A stretch of DNA of 64,000 nt from Paenibacillus sp. N3.4. Its GTDB lineage: Bacteria; Bacillota; Bacilli; Paenibacillales; NBRC-103111. The notes under the pieces were generated by a model, which worked only from the letters and a program-made list of their open reading frames with translations, was not told the DNA's origin and made no database searches. Numbering within the stretch: the first letter of the stretch is position 1; the number at the start of each line of letters is the position of its first letter. The position numbers were made by a program, and so were the translations under genes. The stretch covers positions 102,549-166,548 of the forward strand of contig NZ_VRTT01000003.1 of the NCBI RefSeq assembly GCF_008017805.1, in the 5' to 3' direction. Shown one piece after another: positions 26,918 through 36,436 of the stretch.

Positions 26918-28153
26918 ATGAAATTATCAAGAAGGGATTTTTTGGTCAAAGGCACGGCGCTATTTGCGACTTTAGGACTAGGCGGCGGCTTATTGTTTAG
27001 CCCAGAGGGAAAATCAATATTTGCGAATGGTATAGAAGAGGACGTTGAAGAGCCTGTACTTGTGGTTGTTCAGTTAAGTGGCGGCAATGACGGTATCAAT
27101 ACATTGATTCCTTATGGACAAGGAATTTATTATGATGCAAGGCCGACTTTGGCCTACCAACAAAAGGATGTTCTTTCCCTTGATAATCAAGTCGGCCTTC
27201 ACCCCAGTCTAGCTGGTCTCGCCGGATTGTATAAGCTGGGTAAGCTGGCCGTCGTACAGGGTGTTGGTTATCCTGAACCGGACCACTCTCATTTCCGATC
27301 GATGGAAATTTGGCAGACGGCGGAGCCGGAAAAGATAAGCCGAAGCGGCTGGATTGCCAGATACGCAGAGTCTTCTTTGCAGAAAAGCAGTAATCCGCTC
27401 AAGGCTGTGCAAATAGGAGGTTCAGGGAGCAAGGCATTTGCTTCGGAGAAACTCAGTTTTCCGGTTATCCAATCGCTCGAAACCTATCAGCTGTTTGATC
27501 CGAAAACAGCGATGCTAGACAAAAATCGTTTAAATAAAGCGTTCTTGGACATGTATGGCGCATCAAGTCAAATGGAACAGTTACGTGTCATATCGGGGCG
27601 GGGCAATGACGCTTATCGGAGCGTGGAAGCGATTCAAGCGTTAACAGCGACTTATGCGAATAAAATAGAGTATCCGAAATCGAACTTCGCCAAAGATCTC
27701 CAACTCGTATCCAAGCTTCTGGCTGGCAAATCAGGGACTCGGGTTTTCAATGTTCAAGTCGGAGGCTTCGATGATCATGCCGATGAAAAGGTGCAGCATG
27801 CTAAAGTATTGACGCAGGTAGATGAGGGATTGACTGCTTTTTATAAAGATTTGGAAGCACAAGGACTGCAAGATCGTGTAGTCGTGATGATGTTCTCTGA
27901 GTTTGGCCGGAGGGTGAAGGAAAATGGCAGCGGAGGAACCGATCATGGAACCGCAGCCCCTATGTTTTTGCTTGGCGGTAAAATAAAGGGAGGACTTTAC
28001 GGAGCTTACCCAAGTCTTAGCAATCTGGATAATGGGGATTTGAAGTATCAAGTGGACTTCCGCTCTGTATACAGCACATTAATCGATAAGTGGCTAAAAG
28101 GCGACACGGCTGCTGTACTTGGGAAAACCTATGAACAGTTGAAGTTTATTTAA
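26918..28153 (+). CDS. Tat-exported DUF1501 protein
   Basis: 411-residue protein of the DUF1501 family, which is related to the alkaline-phosphatase/sulfatase fold. It begins with a twin-arginine signal (SRRDFLVKG, Arg5-Arg6) and a hydrophobic stretch, so it is exported folded, possibly with a cofactor. Conserved segments: QLSGGNDGINTLIPY, HFRSMEIWQTA, VGGFDDHADE and FSEFGRRVKENGSGGTDHG. It forms an operon with the preceding DUF1800 gene and ends at a strong terminator. Confidence 0.88.
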   Translation: MKLSRRDFLVKGTALFATLGLGGGLLFSPEGKSIFANGIEEDVEEPVLVVVQLSGGNDGINTLIPYGQGIYYDARPTLAYQQKDVLSLDNQVGLHPSLAGLAGLYKLGKLAVVQGVGYPEPDHSHFRSMEIWQTAEPEKISRSGWIARYAESSLQKSSNPLKAVQIGGSGSKAFASEKLSFPVIQSLETYQLFDPKTAMLDKNRLNKAFLDMYGASSQMEQLRVISGRGNDAYRSVEAIQALTATYANKIEYPKSNFAKDLQLVSKLLAGKSGTRVFNVQVGGFDDHADEKVQHAKVLTQVDEGLTAFYKDLEAQGLQDRVVVMMFSEFGRRVKENGSGGTDHGTAAPMFLLGGKIKGGLYGAYPSLSNLDNGDLKYQVDFRSVYSTLIDKWLKGDTAAVLGKTYEQLKFI

Positions 28154-28156
28154 AAC

Positions 28157-28184
28157 AAAGCCGGGGATTCATTCCCCGGCTTTT
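28157..28184 (+). terminator. Intrinsic terminator after the DUF1800/DUF1501 operon
   Basis: AAAGCCGGGGA pairs perfectly with TCCCCGGCTTT around a 5-base loop, followed by T. Confidence 0.92.
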
Positions 28185-28257
28185 GGTATGCAGCTGCAAA
28201 TGGTAATATATAGCTATAGACAACTCGTAACGAATATGTTAAGAAGGAGTGGGGGAA

Positions 28258-28782
28258 TTGGAATTACATGCCATTTCGGATCATCTAAAACCTAACTTAC
28301 GTATCCTGTTTGTGGGCTACAACCCGAGCATTCGCTCAGGTGAGACCGGGCATCATTATGCGAATCCGAGCAACCGCTTCTATCGTATTTTGTTCCAAAC
28401 CGAATTAACGCCGCGCCTGTATAAGCCTGAAGAAGACGGGGACTTGCTGCAGCTAGGTTATGGATTTACGAATATCGTATCACGACCTACATTAACAGCT
28501 GCTGAAATCACGCCGAACGAATACCGTGTGGGTCGCATTATTTTAAAAGAAAAGATACAGGTATATCGACCTAGAGTCGTTTGCTTTGTAGGAAAAGGTG
28601 TCTATGAGCAGTACAGTGGTCGAAAAGGGATAAACTGGGGCGTTCAAGATGATCCTGTTCTGCCGGGCCTTATTGAATATGTAGCTCCCTCATCCAGTGG
28701 TCTTGTCAGAATGAAGCTTGAAGAAATGGTAGCTATCTATAAAGGGATAAAGATGTATGTCGAGACGGAGGGAAATGGATGA
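28258..28782 (+). CDS. mug: Mug/TDG-type mismatch-specific uracil-DNA glycosylase
   Basis: 174-residue DNA repair enzyme that removes uracil or thymine opposite guanine. The active-site segment is FVGYNPS (Asn22) followed by SGETGHHYANPSNRFYR; a later GLTNI-like segment reads GYGFTNIVSRPT. The end motif PSSSGLVR is the DNA-intercalation loop of the family. Start TTG 28258 lies 8 bases after AAGAAGGAG; GTG 28249 is in frame but overlaps it. Confidence 0.88.
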   Translation: MELHAISDHLKPNLRILFVGYNPSIRSGETGHHYANPSNRFYRILFQTELTPRLYKPEEDGDLLQLGYGFTNIVSRPTLTAAEITPNEYRVGRIILKEKIQVYRPRVVCFVGKGVYEQYSGRKGINWGVQDDPVLPGLIEYVAPSSSGLVRMKLEEMVAIYKGIKMYVETEGNG

Positions 28783-28896
28783 ATATAGTGCTTCTCGATT
28801 AACGGATCACCTTGTTGTTCACAGAGGTTTTACTTGCTGCAAGGGGAGAATATTGCTATCATAGCCATAATACAACAAGCAAAGGTGTGGTCACTC

Positions 28897-29985
28897 ATGG
28901 GAAATAGGGCCTATAACTTTAACGCAGGGCCTGCGGCTTTACCGCTCGAGGTTTTAAAGAAAGCACAAGAAGAGCTTGTCGAATTCAAGGGAATCGGCAT
29001 GTCGATTATGGAAATTTCTCACCGCAGCGCGGAATATGAGCAAGTACATAACGAAACGCAGCAATTGCTTAAACAGATTTTCAGTATCCCTGACGGCTAT
29101 CAAATTCAATTCTTGCAAGGTGGCGCAAGCACACAGTTTGCAATGATCCCGCTTAATTTTTTGAAGCCAGGTAAAGTAGGCAGCTATGTGCTTACAGGCG
29201 CTTGGGCCGAAAAAGCGATACAAGAAGCAGGCCTTTTTGGTGAAGTTGCTATTGCAGCCAGCTCCAAAGAACAAAAATTCATGAAAATTCCGGACTTAAG
29301 CGAAATTAACATTCACCCGGAATCCGCTTACCTTCACGTGACTTCGAATGAAACGATTGAAGGCGCGCAATTCCAAAGCTTCCCGGATACAGGCAATGTG
29401 CCGCTAATCGGAGATATGTCCAGCGATATTTTGAGTCGTCCTGTGGATGTTTCGAAATTCGGCATGATCTATGCAGGCGCACAGAAAAATCTAGGGCCAT
29501 CAGGAGTAACTGTTGTTATTGTCAAAGAAGATCTGTTGCAAGATCTGCCTAAGACGATTCCAACGATGCTTCGTTACGAAATTCATGGCAAAAACAATTC
29601 CTTGTACAATACTCCACCAGTGTATTCCATCTATATGGTGAATCTGGTGTTGAAATGGATTCAAGAGCAAGGCGGACTAGCCGTTATCGAGAAAAACAAC
29701 ATCGAGAAATCGGGCTTGATCTATCAGGCAATTGATCAAAGCGGTGGCTTTTATCGCGGGCCTGTTGACCCAGGCAGCCGCTCGATGATGAATATTACGT
29801 TCCGTTTACAGGACGAAGAGCTGGAAAAGAAATTCATCAAGGAAACCGAACAAAACGGTTTTGTTGGTTTAAAAGGACATCGCAGTGTCGGTGGCTTACG
29901 CGCCTCAACCTATAATGCTGTTCCTTATGCTTCCTGCAAAGCTTTGGCCGATTTCATGAATGACTTTCAAAAACGCAACGGTTAA
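28897..29985 (+). CDS. serC: Phosphoserine aminotransferase
   Basis: PLP enzyme that converts 3-phosphohydroxypyruvate to phosphoserine. It begins with the family's FNAGPAALPLEVL, has EISHRS near residue 40 and the PLP lysine Lys197 in AGAQKNLGPSG. ATG 28897 gives 362 residues and follows AAAGGTG by 9 bases. It is a single gene; serA is not nearby. Confidence 0.95.
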   Translation: MGNRAYNFNAGPAALPLEVLKKAQEELVEFKGIGMSIMEISHRSAEYEQVHNETQQLLKQIFSIPDGYQIQFLQGGASTQFAMIPLNFLKPGKVGSYVLTGAWAEKAIQEAGLFGEVAIAASSKEQKFMKIPDLSEINIHPESAYLHVTSNETIEGAQFQSFPDTGNVPLIGDMSSDILSRPVDVSKFGMIYAGAQKNLGPSGVTVVIVKEDLLQDLPKTIPTMLRYEIHGKNNSLYNTPPVYSIYMVNLVLKWIQEQGGLAVIEKNNIEKSGLIYQAIDQSGGFYRGPVDPGSRSMMNITFRLQDEELEKKFIKETEQNGFVGLKGHRSVGGLRASTYNAVPYASCKALADFMNDFQKRNG

Positions 29986-29998
29986 GAAATTTATCTGC

Positions 29999-30040
29999 AG
30001 CTATTCATGGCACCCTCATGTGCCCATGGATAGCTTTTTT
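29999..30040 (+). terminator. Intrinsic terminator after serC
   Basis: AGCTATTCATGG pairs with CCATGGATAGCT (one mismatch or wobble), followed by six T. Confidence 0.85.
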
Positions 30041-30279
30041 GTTCGTTAGGCATAAGGGCAACTTCTTCGCTTTTAGGGTCCTTAGATGCTCTCTGGGAGC
30101 GTTCAAAGAGGCTGATTTGGGTAGCGCTGACTCTTGTTTTTAACAGGCTAATGCTAGAATCCAATATTCGACAAATCAACAATTTCAAGTTTAATTATAA
30201 AAAAAATTTTATACAGCCCCCGACCCGCGTCCTATCTAGGTTTAGGCATTTAAGGGGTAGATTTGTCGGTTTTTACTCG
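30041..30279. other. Non-coding stretch between serC and the nrd promoter
   Basis: No credible gene is seen. A minus-strand frame of 65 codons exists here but has no ribosome site and no recognisable content. The right part holds a long A/T run (30197-30210). Confidence 0.5.
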
Positions 30280-30306
30280 TTGACAAACACAATATATTGA
30301 TATAAA
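30280..30306 (+). promoter_or_regulatory. Promoter of nrdIEF
   Basis: TTGACA at 30280-30285 followed by TATAAATT at 30301-30308, giving a spacer of 15-17 bases depending on the -10 chosen. The first NrdR box lies in the spacer. Confidence 0.65.
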
Positions 30307-30332
30307 TTTGAATCTATCAACTACATATCGTG
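30287..30332. promoter_or_regulatory. Two NrdR boxes
   Basis: The core at 30290-30301 (CAATATATTGAT) and the core at 30321-30332 (CTACATATCGTG) each match 10 of 12 positions of the CWATATATWGTG part of the NrdR consensus. They are 31 bases apart, about three helical turns, as is usual for paired NrdR boxes. They overlap the promoter and transcript start, fitting repression. Confidence 0.75.
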
Positions 30333-30505
30333 ATAAAAAGCGTACACGCATGTGATAGATACTCGGCTGCCTCCTATGGAATTAGGAGGCAAAAGTGCCG
30401 TATTCATGCTGGTTTTGAGCGAATACGGGCACTCGAAATTCGGCTGGTTTTGTAAGAAAGAATGTTGGCGTCTTCGGTTTTGGTTGTACCGAGAGCGTCA
30501 TTTTT
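30312..30505 (+). ncRNA. Structured leader RNA of nrdIEF with terminal attenuator
   Basis: The ~190-base leader can fold as follows. ATCTATCA 30312-30319 pairs with TGATAGAT 30353-30360. A hairpin forms at 30368-30391 (GCCTCCTA / TAGGAGGC). A second, longer hairpin at 30394-30433 pairs AGTGCC-GTATTC with GAATAC-GGCACT (one bulged G). A terminator-like hairpin with T tail closes the leader at 30467-30505. CTGGTTTTG occurs twice (30409-30417 and 30444-30452). I cannot assign it to a known riboswitch class. The class and ligand are unknown and the fold is by eye only. Confidence 0.5.
30467..30505 (+). terminator. Terminator-like hairpin in the nrd leader
   Basis: GGCGTCTTCGGT pairs with ACCGAGAGCGTC (several wobbles and one mismatch), then A and five T. 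It lies 66 bases before nrdI, so it would act as an attenuator. Confidence 0.6.
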
Positions 30506-30571
30506 ATTTGTGACATGCATAGATGTTGACATAAGCCATACAAGATAGAGAAATAGAGAGAAAGTTGGTAG

Positions 30572-33011
<2,440 letters not shown>

Positions 33012-33033
33012 TTTGGAAGGGGATTGAACAGAG

Positions 33034-34020
33034 ATGAGTACGGCTACCACGATCAATCATGCCAAGAAAGCTGTGAACTGGAATCGTCCTGATGATGATT
33101 TCACCATCACTTTCTGGAATCAAAATATTATGCAATTCTGGACAGACGAGGAAATTCCGTTGTCTGATGATAAAATGTCCTGGATCACGCTTAGTGGCGC
33201 AGAACGCGAGCTTTACATGAAAGTGCTTGGCGGTCTTACGCTGCTTGATACGATGCAAGGCGGCGTTGGGATGCCGAAAATTCTTGAACATGTAGAGGGA
33301 CTTCAACGCAAAGCCGTGCTTAGTTTTATGGGGATGATGGAGCAGATTCATGCCAAGTCCTACAGCAGCATTTTCACTACGTTGTCTACGACAGAGGAAA
33401 TTAATGAACTCTTCCTTTGGGTAGAACGTAATCCTTACTTGCAATTCAAGGCATCGAAGATCTCACACTACTATGAAAACATCGGTACGCCAAAAGAGCT
33501 ATATCTGGCTATGGCTGCATCCGTTTTGTTGGAAAGCTACTTGTTTTATAGCGGTTTCTATTACCCGCTTTATTTGGCCGGACAAGGGAAGATGACGAGC
33601 AGTGGAGAAATTATTGATCTGATTTTGCGGGATGAGAGTATTCATGGTCTATATATCGGTGTACTGGCGCAAGAGGTCTATGCTGAGCTAAGTGCAGCTG
33701 AACAAGAAGAGGCCTATACAACGTTATGTGCCTTGCTCAGAGAGCTTCATGCCAATGAGGAACGTTACACGGAAAGTTTATACGGCACTCTTGGACTTGC
33801 AGAAGAAGTGAAGGCTTTCCTGCGCTACAATGCCAATAAAGCATTTATGAATCTCGGCGTGGAGCCGATATTTGAAGATGAGGACATTAATCCGATTGTA
33901 CTTAACGGGTTGAGCACGAAGACGAAGCAGCATGACTTTTTCTCGAAAAAGGGAAATGGGTATGTGCGCACGATTCATGTTGAAGCGCTGACGGATGATG
34001 ATTTTTTATTCGGTGATTAA
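33034..34020 (+). CDS. nrdF: Ribonucleoside-diphosphate reductase class Ib, beta subunit
   Basis: 328-residue ferritin-like subunit holding the metal-tyrosyl radical. The helices carry the expected Glu/His ligands (GMMEQIHAKSYS, LLESYLFYSGFY, LRDESIHGLYIG). ATG 33034 has GGAAGGGGA upstream, 22 bases after nrdE. A terminator follows the gene. Confidence 0.95.
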   Translation: MSTATTINHAKKAVNWNRPDDDFTITFWNQNIMQFWTDEEIPLSDDKMSWITLSGAERELYMKVLGGLTLLDTMQGGVGMPKILEHVEGLQRKAVLSFMGMMEQIHAKSYSSIFTTLSTTEEINELFLWVERNPYLQFKASKISHYYENIGTPKELYLAMAASVLLESYLFYSGFYYPLYLAGQGKMTSSGEIIDLILRDESIHGLYIGVLAQEVYAELSAAEQEEAYTTLCALLRELHANEERYTESLYGTLGLAEEVKAFLRYNANKAFMNLGVEPIFEDEDINPIVLNGLSTKTKQHDFFSKKGNGYVRTIHVEALTDDDFLFGD

Positions 34021-34040
34021 GTTCGATGGCTGCGATACAC

Positions 34041-34074
34041 AAAGGACCTAGCGATTCGTCGGGTCCTTTCTTTT
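34041..34074 (+). terminator. Intrinsic terminator after nrdF
   Basis: AAAGGACC pairs with GGTCCTTT with an inner CGA/TCG pair, followed by CTTTT. Confidence 0.85.
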
Positions 34075-34099
34075 GAGATAAGAATTTAATGTTTGGTTT

Positions 34100-34131
34100 G
34101 GGTTAAGCGAGAGCTTAATCCTTATTTTTTT
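34100..34131 (+). terminator. Second terminator after nrdF
   Basis: GGGTTAAGC pairs with GCTTAATCC (one wobble) around GAGA, followed by TTATTTTTTT. The remaining sequence to 34349 contains no recognisable gene; a 45-codon frame near 34192 has no ribosome site. Confidence 0.75.
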
Positions 34132-34349
34132 GTTAATACGAGGAGTCAGGCAATGAACGTAATCATGGGATAGGAAATGGCTCCGATAACGGTATGTCTA
34201 GAAAGATAACACTGTTTTTCAGTGTTACAGCAGTCAGTCAAAGCAACAACTCCACTATAACGCTGAGAAACGTGCTTACAGATGGATCCTCAGGATTTTC
34301 AGGTGGTTTTCTCATGTTTGCCAGTAAATAGCTTGCAAATACGCAAAGA

Positions 34350-34386
34350 GACTGTCTGACAGGTCAGAAGCGACTTGTCGGACAGC
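34350..34386 (-). terminator. Terminator of the orphan response regulator gene
   Basis: A long near-perfect hairpin (GACTGTCTGACAGGTC / GACTTGTCGGACAGCC) directly after the minus-strand stop, with a short T-rich tail (TCTCTTT) on that strand. Confidence 0.65.
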
Positions 34387-34393
34387 CTTTACT

Positions 34394-35107
34394 TTAAGCG
34401 AGGGATTCCTTTACGACTGGCTCCGTTAATTTGTAGCCAACATTACGGATGGTCATGATATACTCTGGATTCCGAGCATTGTTCTCAATTTTATCTCGCA
34501 AATGTGAGATATGCACATCGACGATACGGGTATCGCCAAGGAAGTGATAGTCCCATACGCCATGCAAAAGCTGCTGTCTGCTCAGCACTTTGCCGCGGTG
34601 CTTGCAGAGGAAGAGCAGAAGTTCGAATTCTTTCGGAGTAAGCTCGATCGGGGAACCATTGACCATGACTTCGCGTTGATCGGCTTTTATGGCAATTTGG
34701 CCAATGGTAATGGCTGCATTCTCTGTTAAGGAAGGTAGAGTCTGAATGCGGCGCATGATAGCCTGAATCCGGGAAATAAGTTCTTGCGGAGAGAATGGTT
34801 TCGTCATATAGTCGTCGGCACCGTTATCGAGTCCAGCAATTTTATCCGTGAGGTCCTGCATGGCAGTCAGCATAATTATAGGGACGAGGTTGTTTTGGTT
34901 TCTTAGTTTGCGGCATACTTGGAAGCCGTCCATTTTGGGCAGCATCAAATCAAGAACGATTAAATCAGGACGAAATGTTTGGATAGCATCGAACACGGCT
35001 TCGCCGTCGAAAACGCAGTGTACCTCAAAGCCCACGAGCTTCAGGTTAAACTCTATAAGCATGGAAATGGAAGGTTCGTCATCTACAACAAGAATCTTTT
35101 TTTTCAT
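34394..35107 (-). CDS. PhoP-like OmpR-family response regulator (orphan)
   Basis: 237 residues: receiver domain (Asp53 in IVLDLMLP, Lys in MTKPFS) and winged-helix domain (IELTPKEFELLLFL, TIRNVGYKL). It resembles PhoP/YycF-type regulators. No histidine kinase gene is next to it on either side, so its partner is unknown. The minus-strand start ATG 35107 has AAGGAG upstream. Confidence 0.9.
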   Translation of the reverse strand: MKKKILVVDDEPSISMLIEFNLKLVGFEVHCVFDGEAVFDAIQTFRPDLIVLDLMLPKMDGFQVCRKLRNQNNLVPIIMLTAMQDLTDKIAGLDNGADDYMTKPFSPQELISRIQAIMRRIQTLPSLTENAAITIGQIAIKADQREVMVNGSPIELTPKEFELLLFLCKHRGKVLSRQQLLHGVWDYHFLGDTRIVDVHISHLRDKIENNARNPEYIMTIRNVGYKLTEPVVKESLA

Positions 35108-35251
35108 TAGTCGGTTGGCTCCTTTTATCGAAGGATAACTCTATTATGACAAGACTCTATCATCGACATATTAAGATAAAGTTAACCCTGTGTAAAATTG
35201 CAATCCTTTTTGGCTTATAATAGGATAGAGAATGAGGTGAGCATGACAACA

Positions 35252-35716
35252 ATGGCTTTTCATATTGTATTAGTTGAACCAGAAATTCCCGCCAATACAG
35301 GGAACATATCAAGAACTTGCGCTGCAACCGGAACCTATCTGCATTTGGTTAGACCACTAGGCTTTCAAACCGATGACAAGACGCTCAAACGAGCTGGTTT
35401 GGATTACTGGCATTCCGTTAAGCTAGAATACCATGACTCGTTTGAAGAGGTATTAGAGGCGTATCAAGGGCACCGCTTTTTTTTCGCCACGACAAAGGCG
35501 GACAAACGTTACACAGATTTTACATTCCAAGATGGGGATTTCTTCGTATTTGGCAAAGAGACCAAAGGTCTGCCTGAGGAATTATTACGTCAGCATCCGG
35601 AGACACTGCTGCGATTACCGATGTCCGATGCGGTCCGTTCCTTGAATTTATCGAACTCCGCAGCAATTATGCTGTACGAAGGCTTGCGGCAAACAGGGTT
35701 TGTGGGACTTGATTAA
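35252..35716 (+). CDS. trmL: tRNA (cytidine/uridine-34-2'-O)-methyltransferase
   Basis: SPOUT-class methyltransferase of 154 residues that methylates the ribose of the wobble base in tRNA-Leu. Motifs: EIPANTGNISRTCAATG, VFGKETKGLP and VRSLNLSNSAAIMLYE, which form the knotted SAM site. ATG 35252 begins MAFHIVL, matching the usual family start. ATG 35243 is also in frame but only 2 bases after GAGGTGA. Confidence 0.92.
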   Translation: MAFHIVLVEPEIPANTGNISRTCAATGTYLHLVRPLGFQTDDKTLKRAGLDYWHSVKLEYHDSFEEVLEAYQGHRFFFATTKADKRYTDFTFQDGDFFVFGKETKGLPEELLRQHPETLLRLPMSDAVRSLNLSNSAAIMLYEGLRQTGFVGLD

Positions 35717-35735
35717 AGGAAGCAATTAGGTGTAT

Positions 35736-35859
35736 TTAGGCCATATCTGCACGATTTGACAGGAAAAGAAAGTTTCAGCTTCTTATTAGAAGGATTTTTT
35801 AAAATCACGGCGAATAACTACGATATTAGTCCGTTCAGATATGCTGGATTAGGCCTAAA
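35736..35859. repeat. Long-range inverted repeat around the sigma-H-like promoter
   Basis: TTTAGGCC and CATATCTG near 35736-35749 recur inverted as CAGATATG (35836-35843) and GGCCTAAA (35852-35859). The arms bracket the predicted promoter. Confidence 0.5.
35789..35815 (+). promoter_or_regulatory. Predicted sigma-H promoter of the AbrB-like gene
   Basis: GAAGGATTT, 11-base spacer, GGCGAAT. This fits the Bacillus sigma-H consensus RnAGGAWWW-N11/12-RnnGAAT at every defined position. Confidence 0.65.
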
Positions 35860-35896
35860 AAGCATAGAAATGTGAGCGGAAGAGAGGTGAAGTCCT

Positions 35897-36154
35897 ATGA
35901 TGAAGCCAGCCGGGGTAGTTCGTAAAGTCGATCAATTGGGACGCATTGTGCTGCCTAAATCGCTGAGAAAGCGATACCAAATGAATGAAGGTGATCCTGT
36001 AGAAATTTTGGTGCAGGGTGACCACATTATATTGGAGAGATATCGTCCCAAATGTGTGTTCTGTGGAAGTATGGAAAGTGTCAGTGAATTCAAAGATCGG
36101 TATATCTGTGGTGTTTGCGTAGCAGAAATGAACTTGCTGAAAGCTAGAGCCTAA
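35897..36154 (+). CDS. AbrB/SpoVT-type transition regulator with zinc-ribbon-like tail
   Basis: 85-residue DNA-binding protein. The N-terminal swapped-hairpin domain (residues 1-50) has GVVRKVDQLGRIVLPKSLR, the AbrB/MazE signature. The C-terminal part has Cys53-x2-Cys56 and Cys71-x2-Cys74, spaced like a zinc ribbon, unlike Bacillus AbrB whose tail is a multimerisation domain. RBS GAGGTGA lies 6 bases before ATG 35897. The sigma-H-like promoter suggests expression at the transition to stationary phase or early sporulation. Confidence 0.88.
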   Translation: MMKPAGVVRKVDQLGRIVLPKSLRKRYQMNEGDPVEILVQGDHIILERYRPKCVFCGSMESVSEFKDRYICGVCVAEMNLLKARA

Positions 36155-36166
36155 TAAGCGGAAGAT

Positions 36167-36217
36167 AAACAAAAAAGCATCGGCTTCTCTTTAGAGAAAG
36201 CCGATGCTTTTTTGTTT
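36167..36217. terminator. Bidirectional terminator
   Basis: A long perfect stem (AAACAAAAAAGCATCGGCTT with its complement) with A-rich and T-rich sides. It ends the AbrB-like gene on the plus strand and the small membrane peptide gene on the minus strand. Confidence 0.93.
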
Positions 36218-36224
36218 ACCACAT

Positions 36225-36332
36225 TTACAGTCCTTTTGTCTTATCTTCGTTATAGGAAGCCGTCATCATGGCGACGATAAATAATACAAAAACTGTGTTG
36301 ACGAGCCAAAATGTTGTTGATAAACCAAACAT
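36225..36332 (-). CDS. 35-residue membrane peptide
   Basis: Minus-strand frame from ATG 36332 to TAA at 36225, with a near-perfect AGGAGGTG ribosome site 5 bases upstream. The product has one hydrophobic helix (TFWLVNTVFVLFIVAMM) and a short charged tail ending DKTKGL. The strong ribosome site and the shared terminator argue that it is a real gene. I cannot name a family. Confidence 0.6.
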   Translation of the reverse strand: MFGLSTTFWLVNTVFVLFIVAMMTASYNEDKTKGL

Positions 36333-36436
36333 TGCTGCACCTCCTATAGGGTTAAAGAACGTAAATACACATAGTTAAAGCTTATTATACCCAACCATAA
36401 TGAAAAAAGAAACGAATAAAGTGTGAATAATTTGGA

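Noticed and set aside
29991..30188. 65-codon minus-strand frame downstream of serC
   Set aside because: It covers the serC terminator, has no ribosome site and no recognisable content.
34134..34332. Open stretch of about 65 codons, with ATG near 34192
   Set aside because: No ribosome site, no conserved motif, and it lies between terminators.
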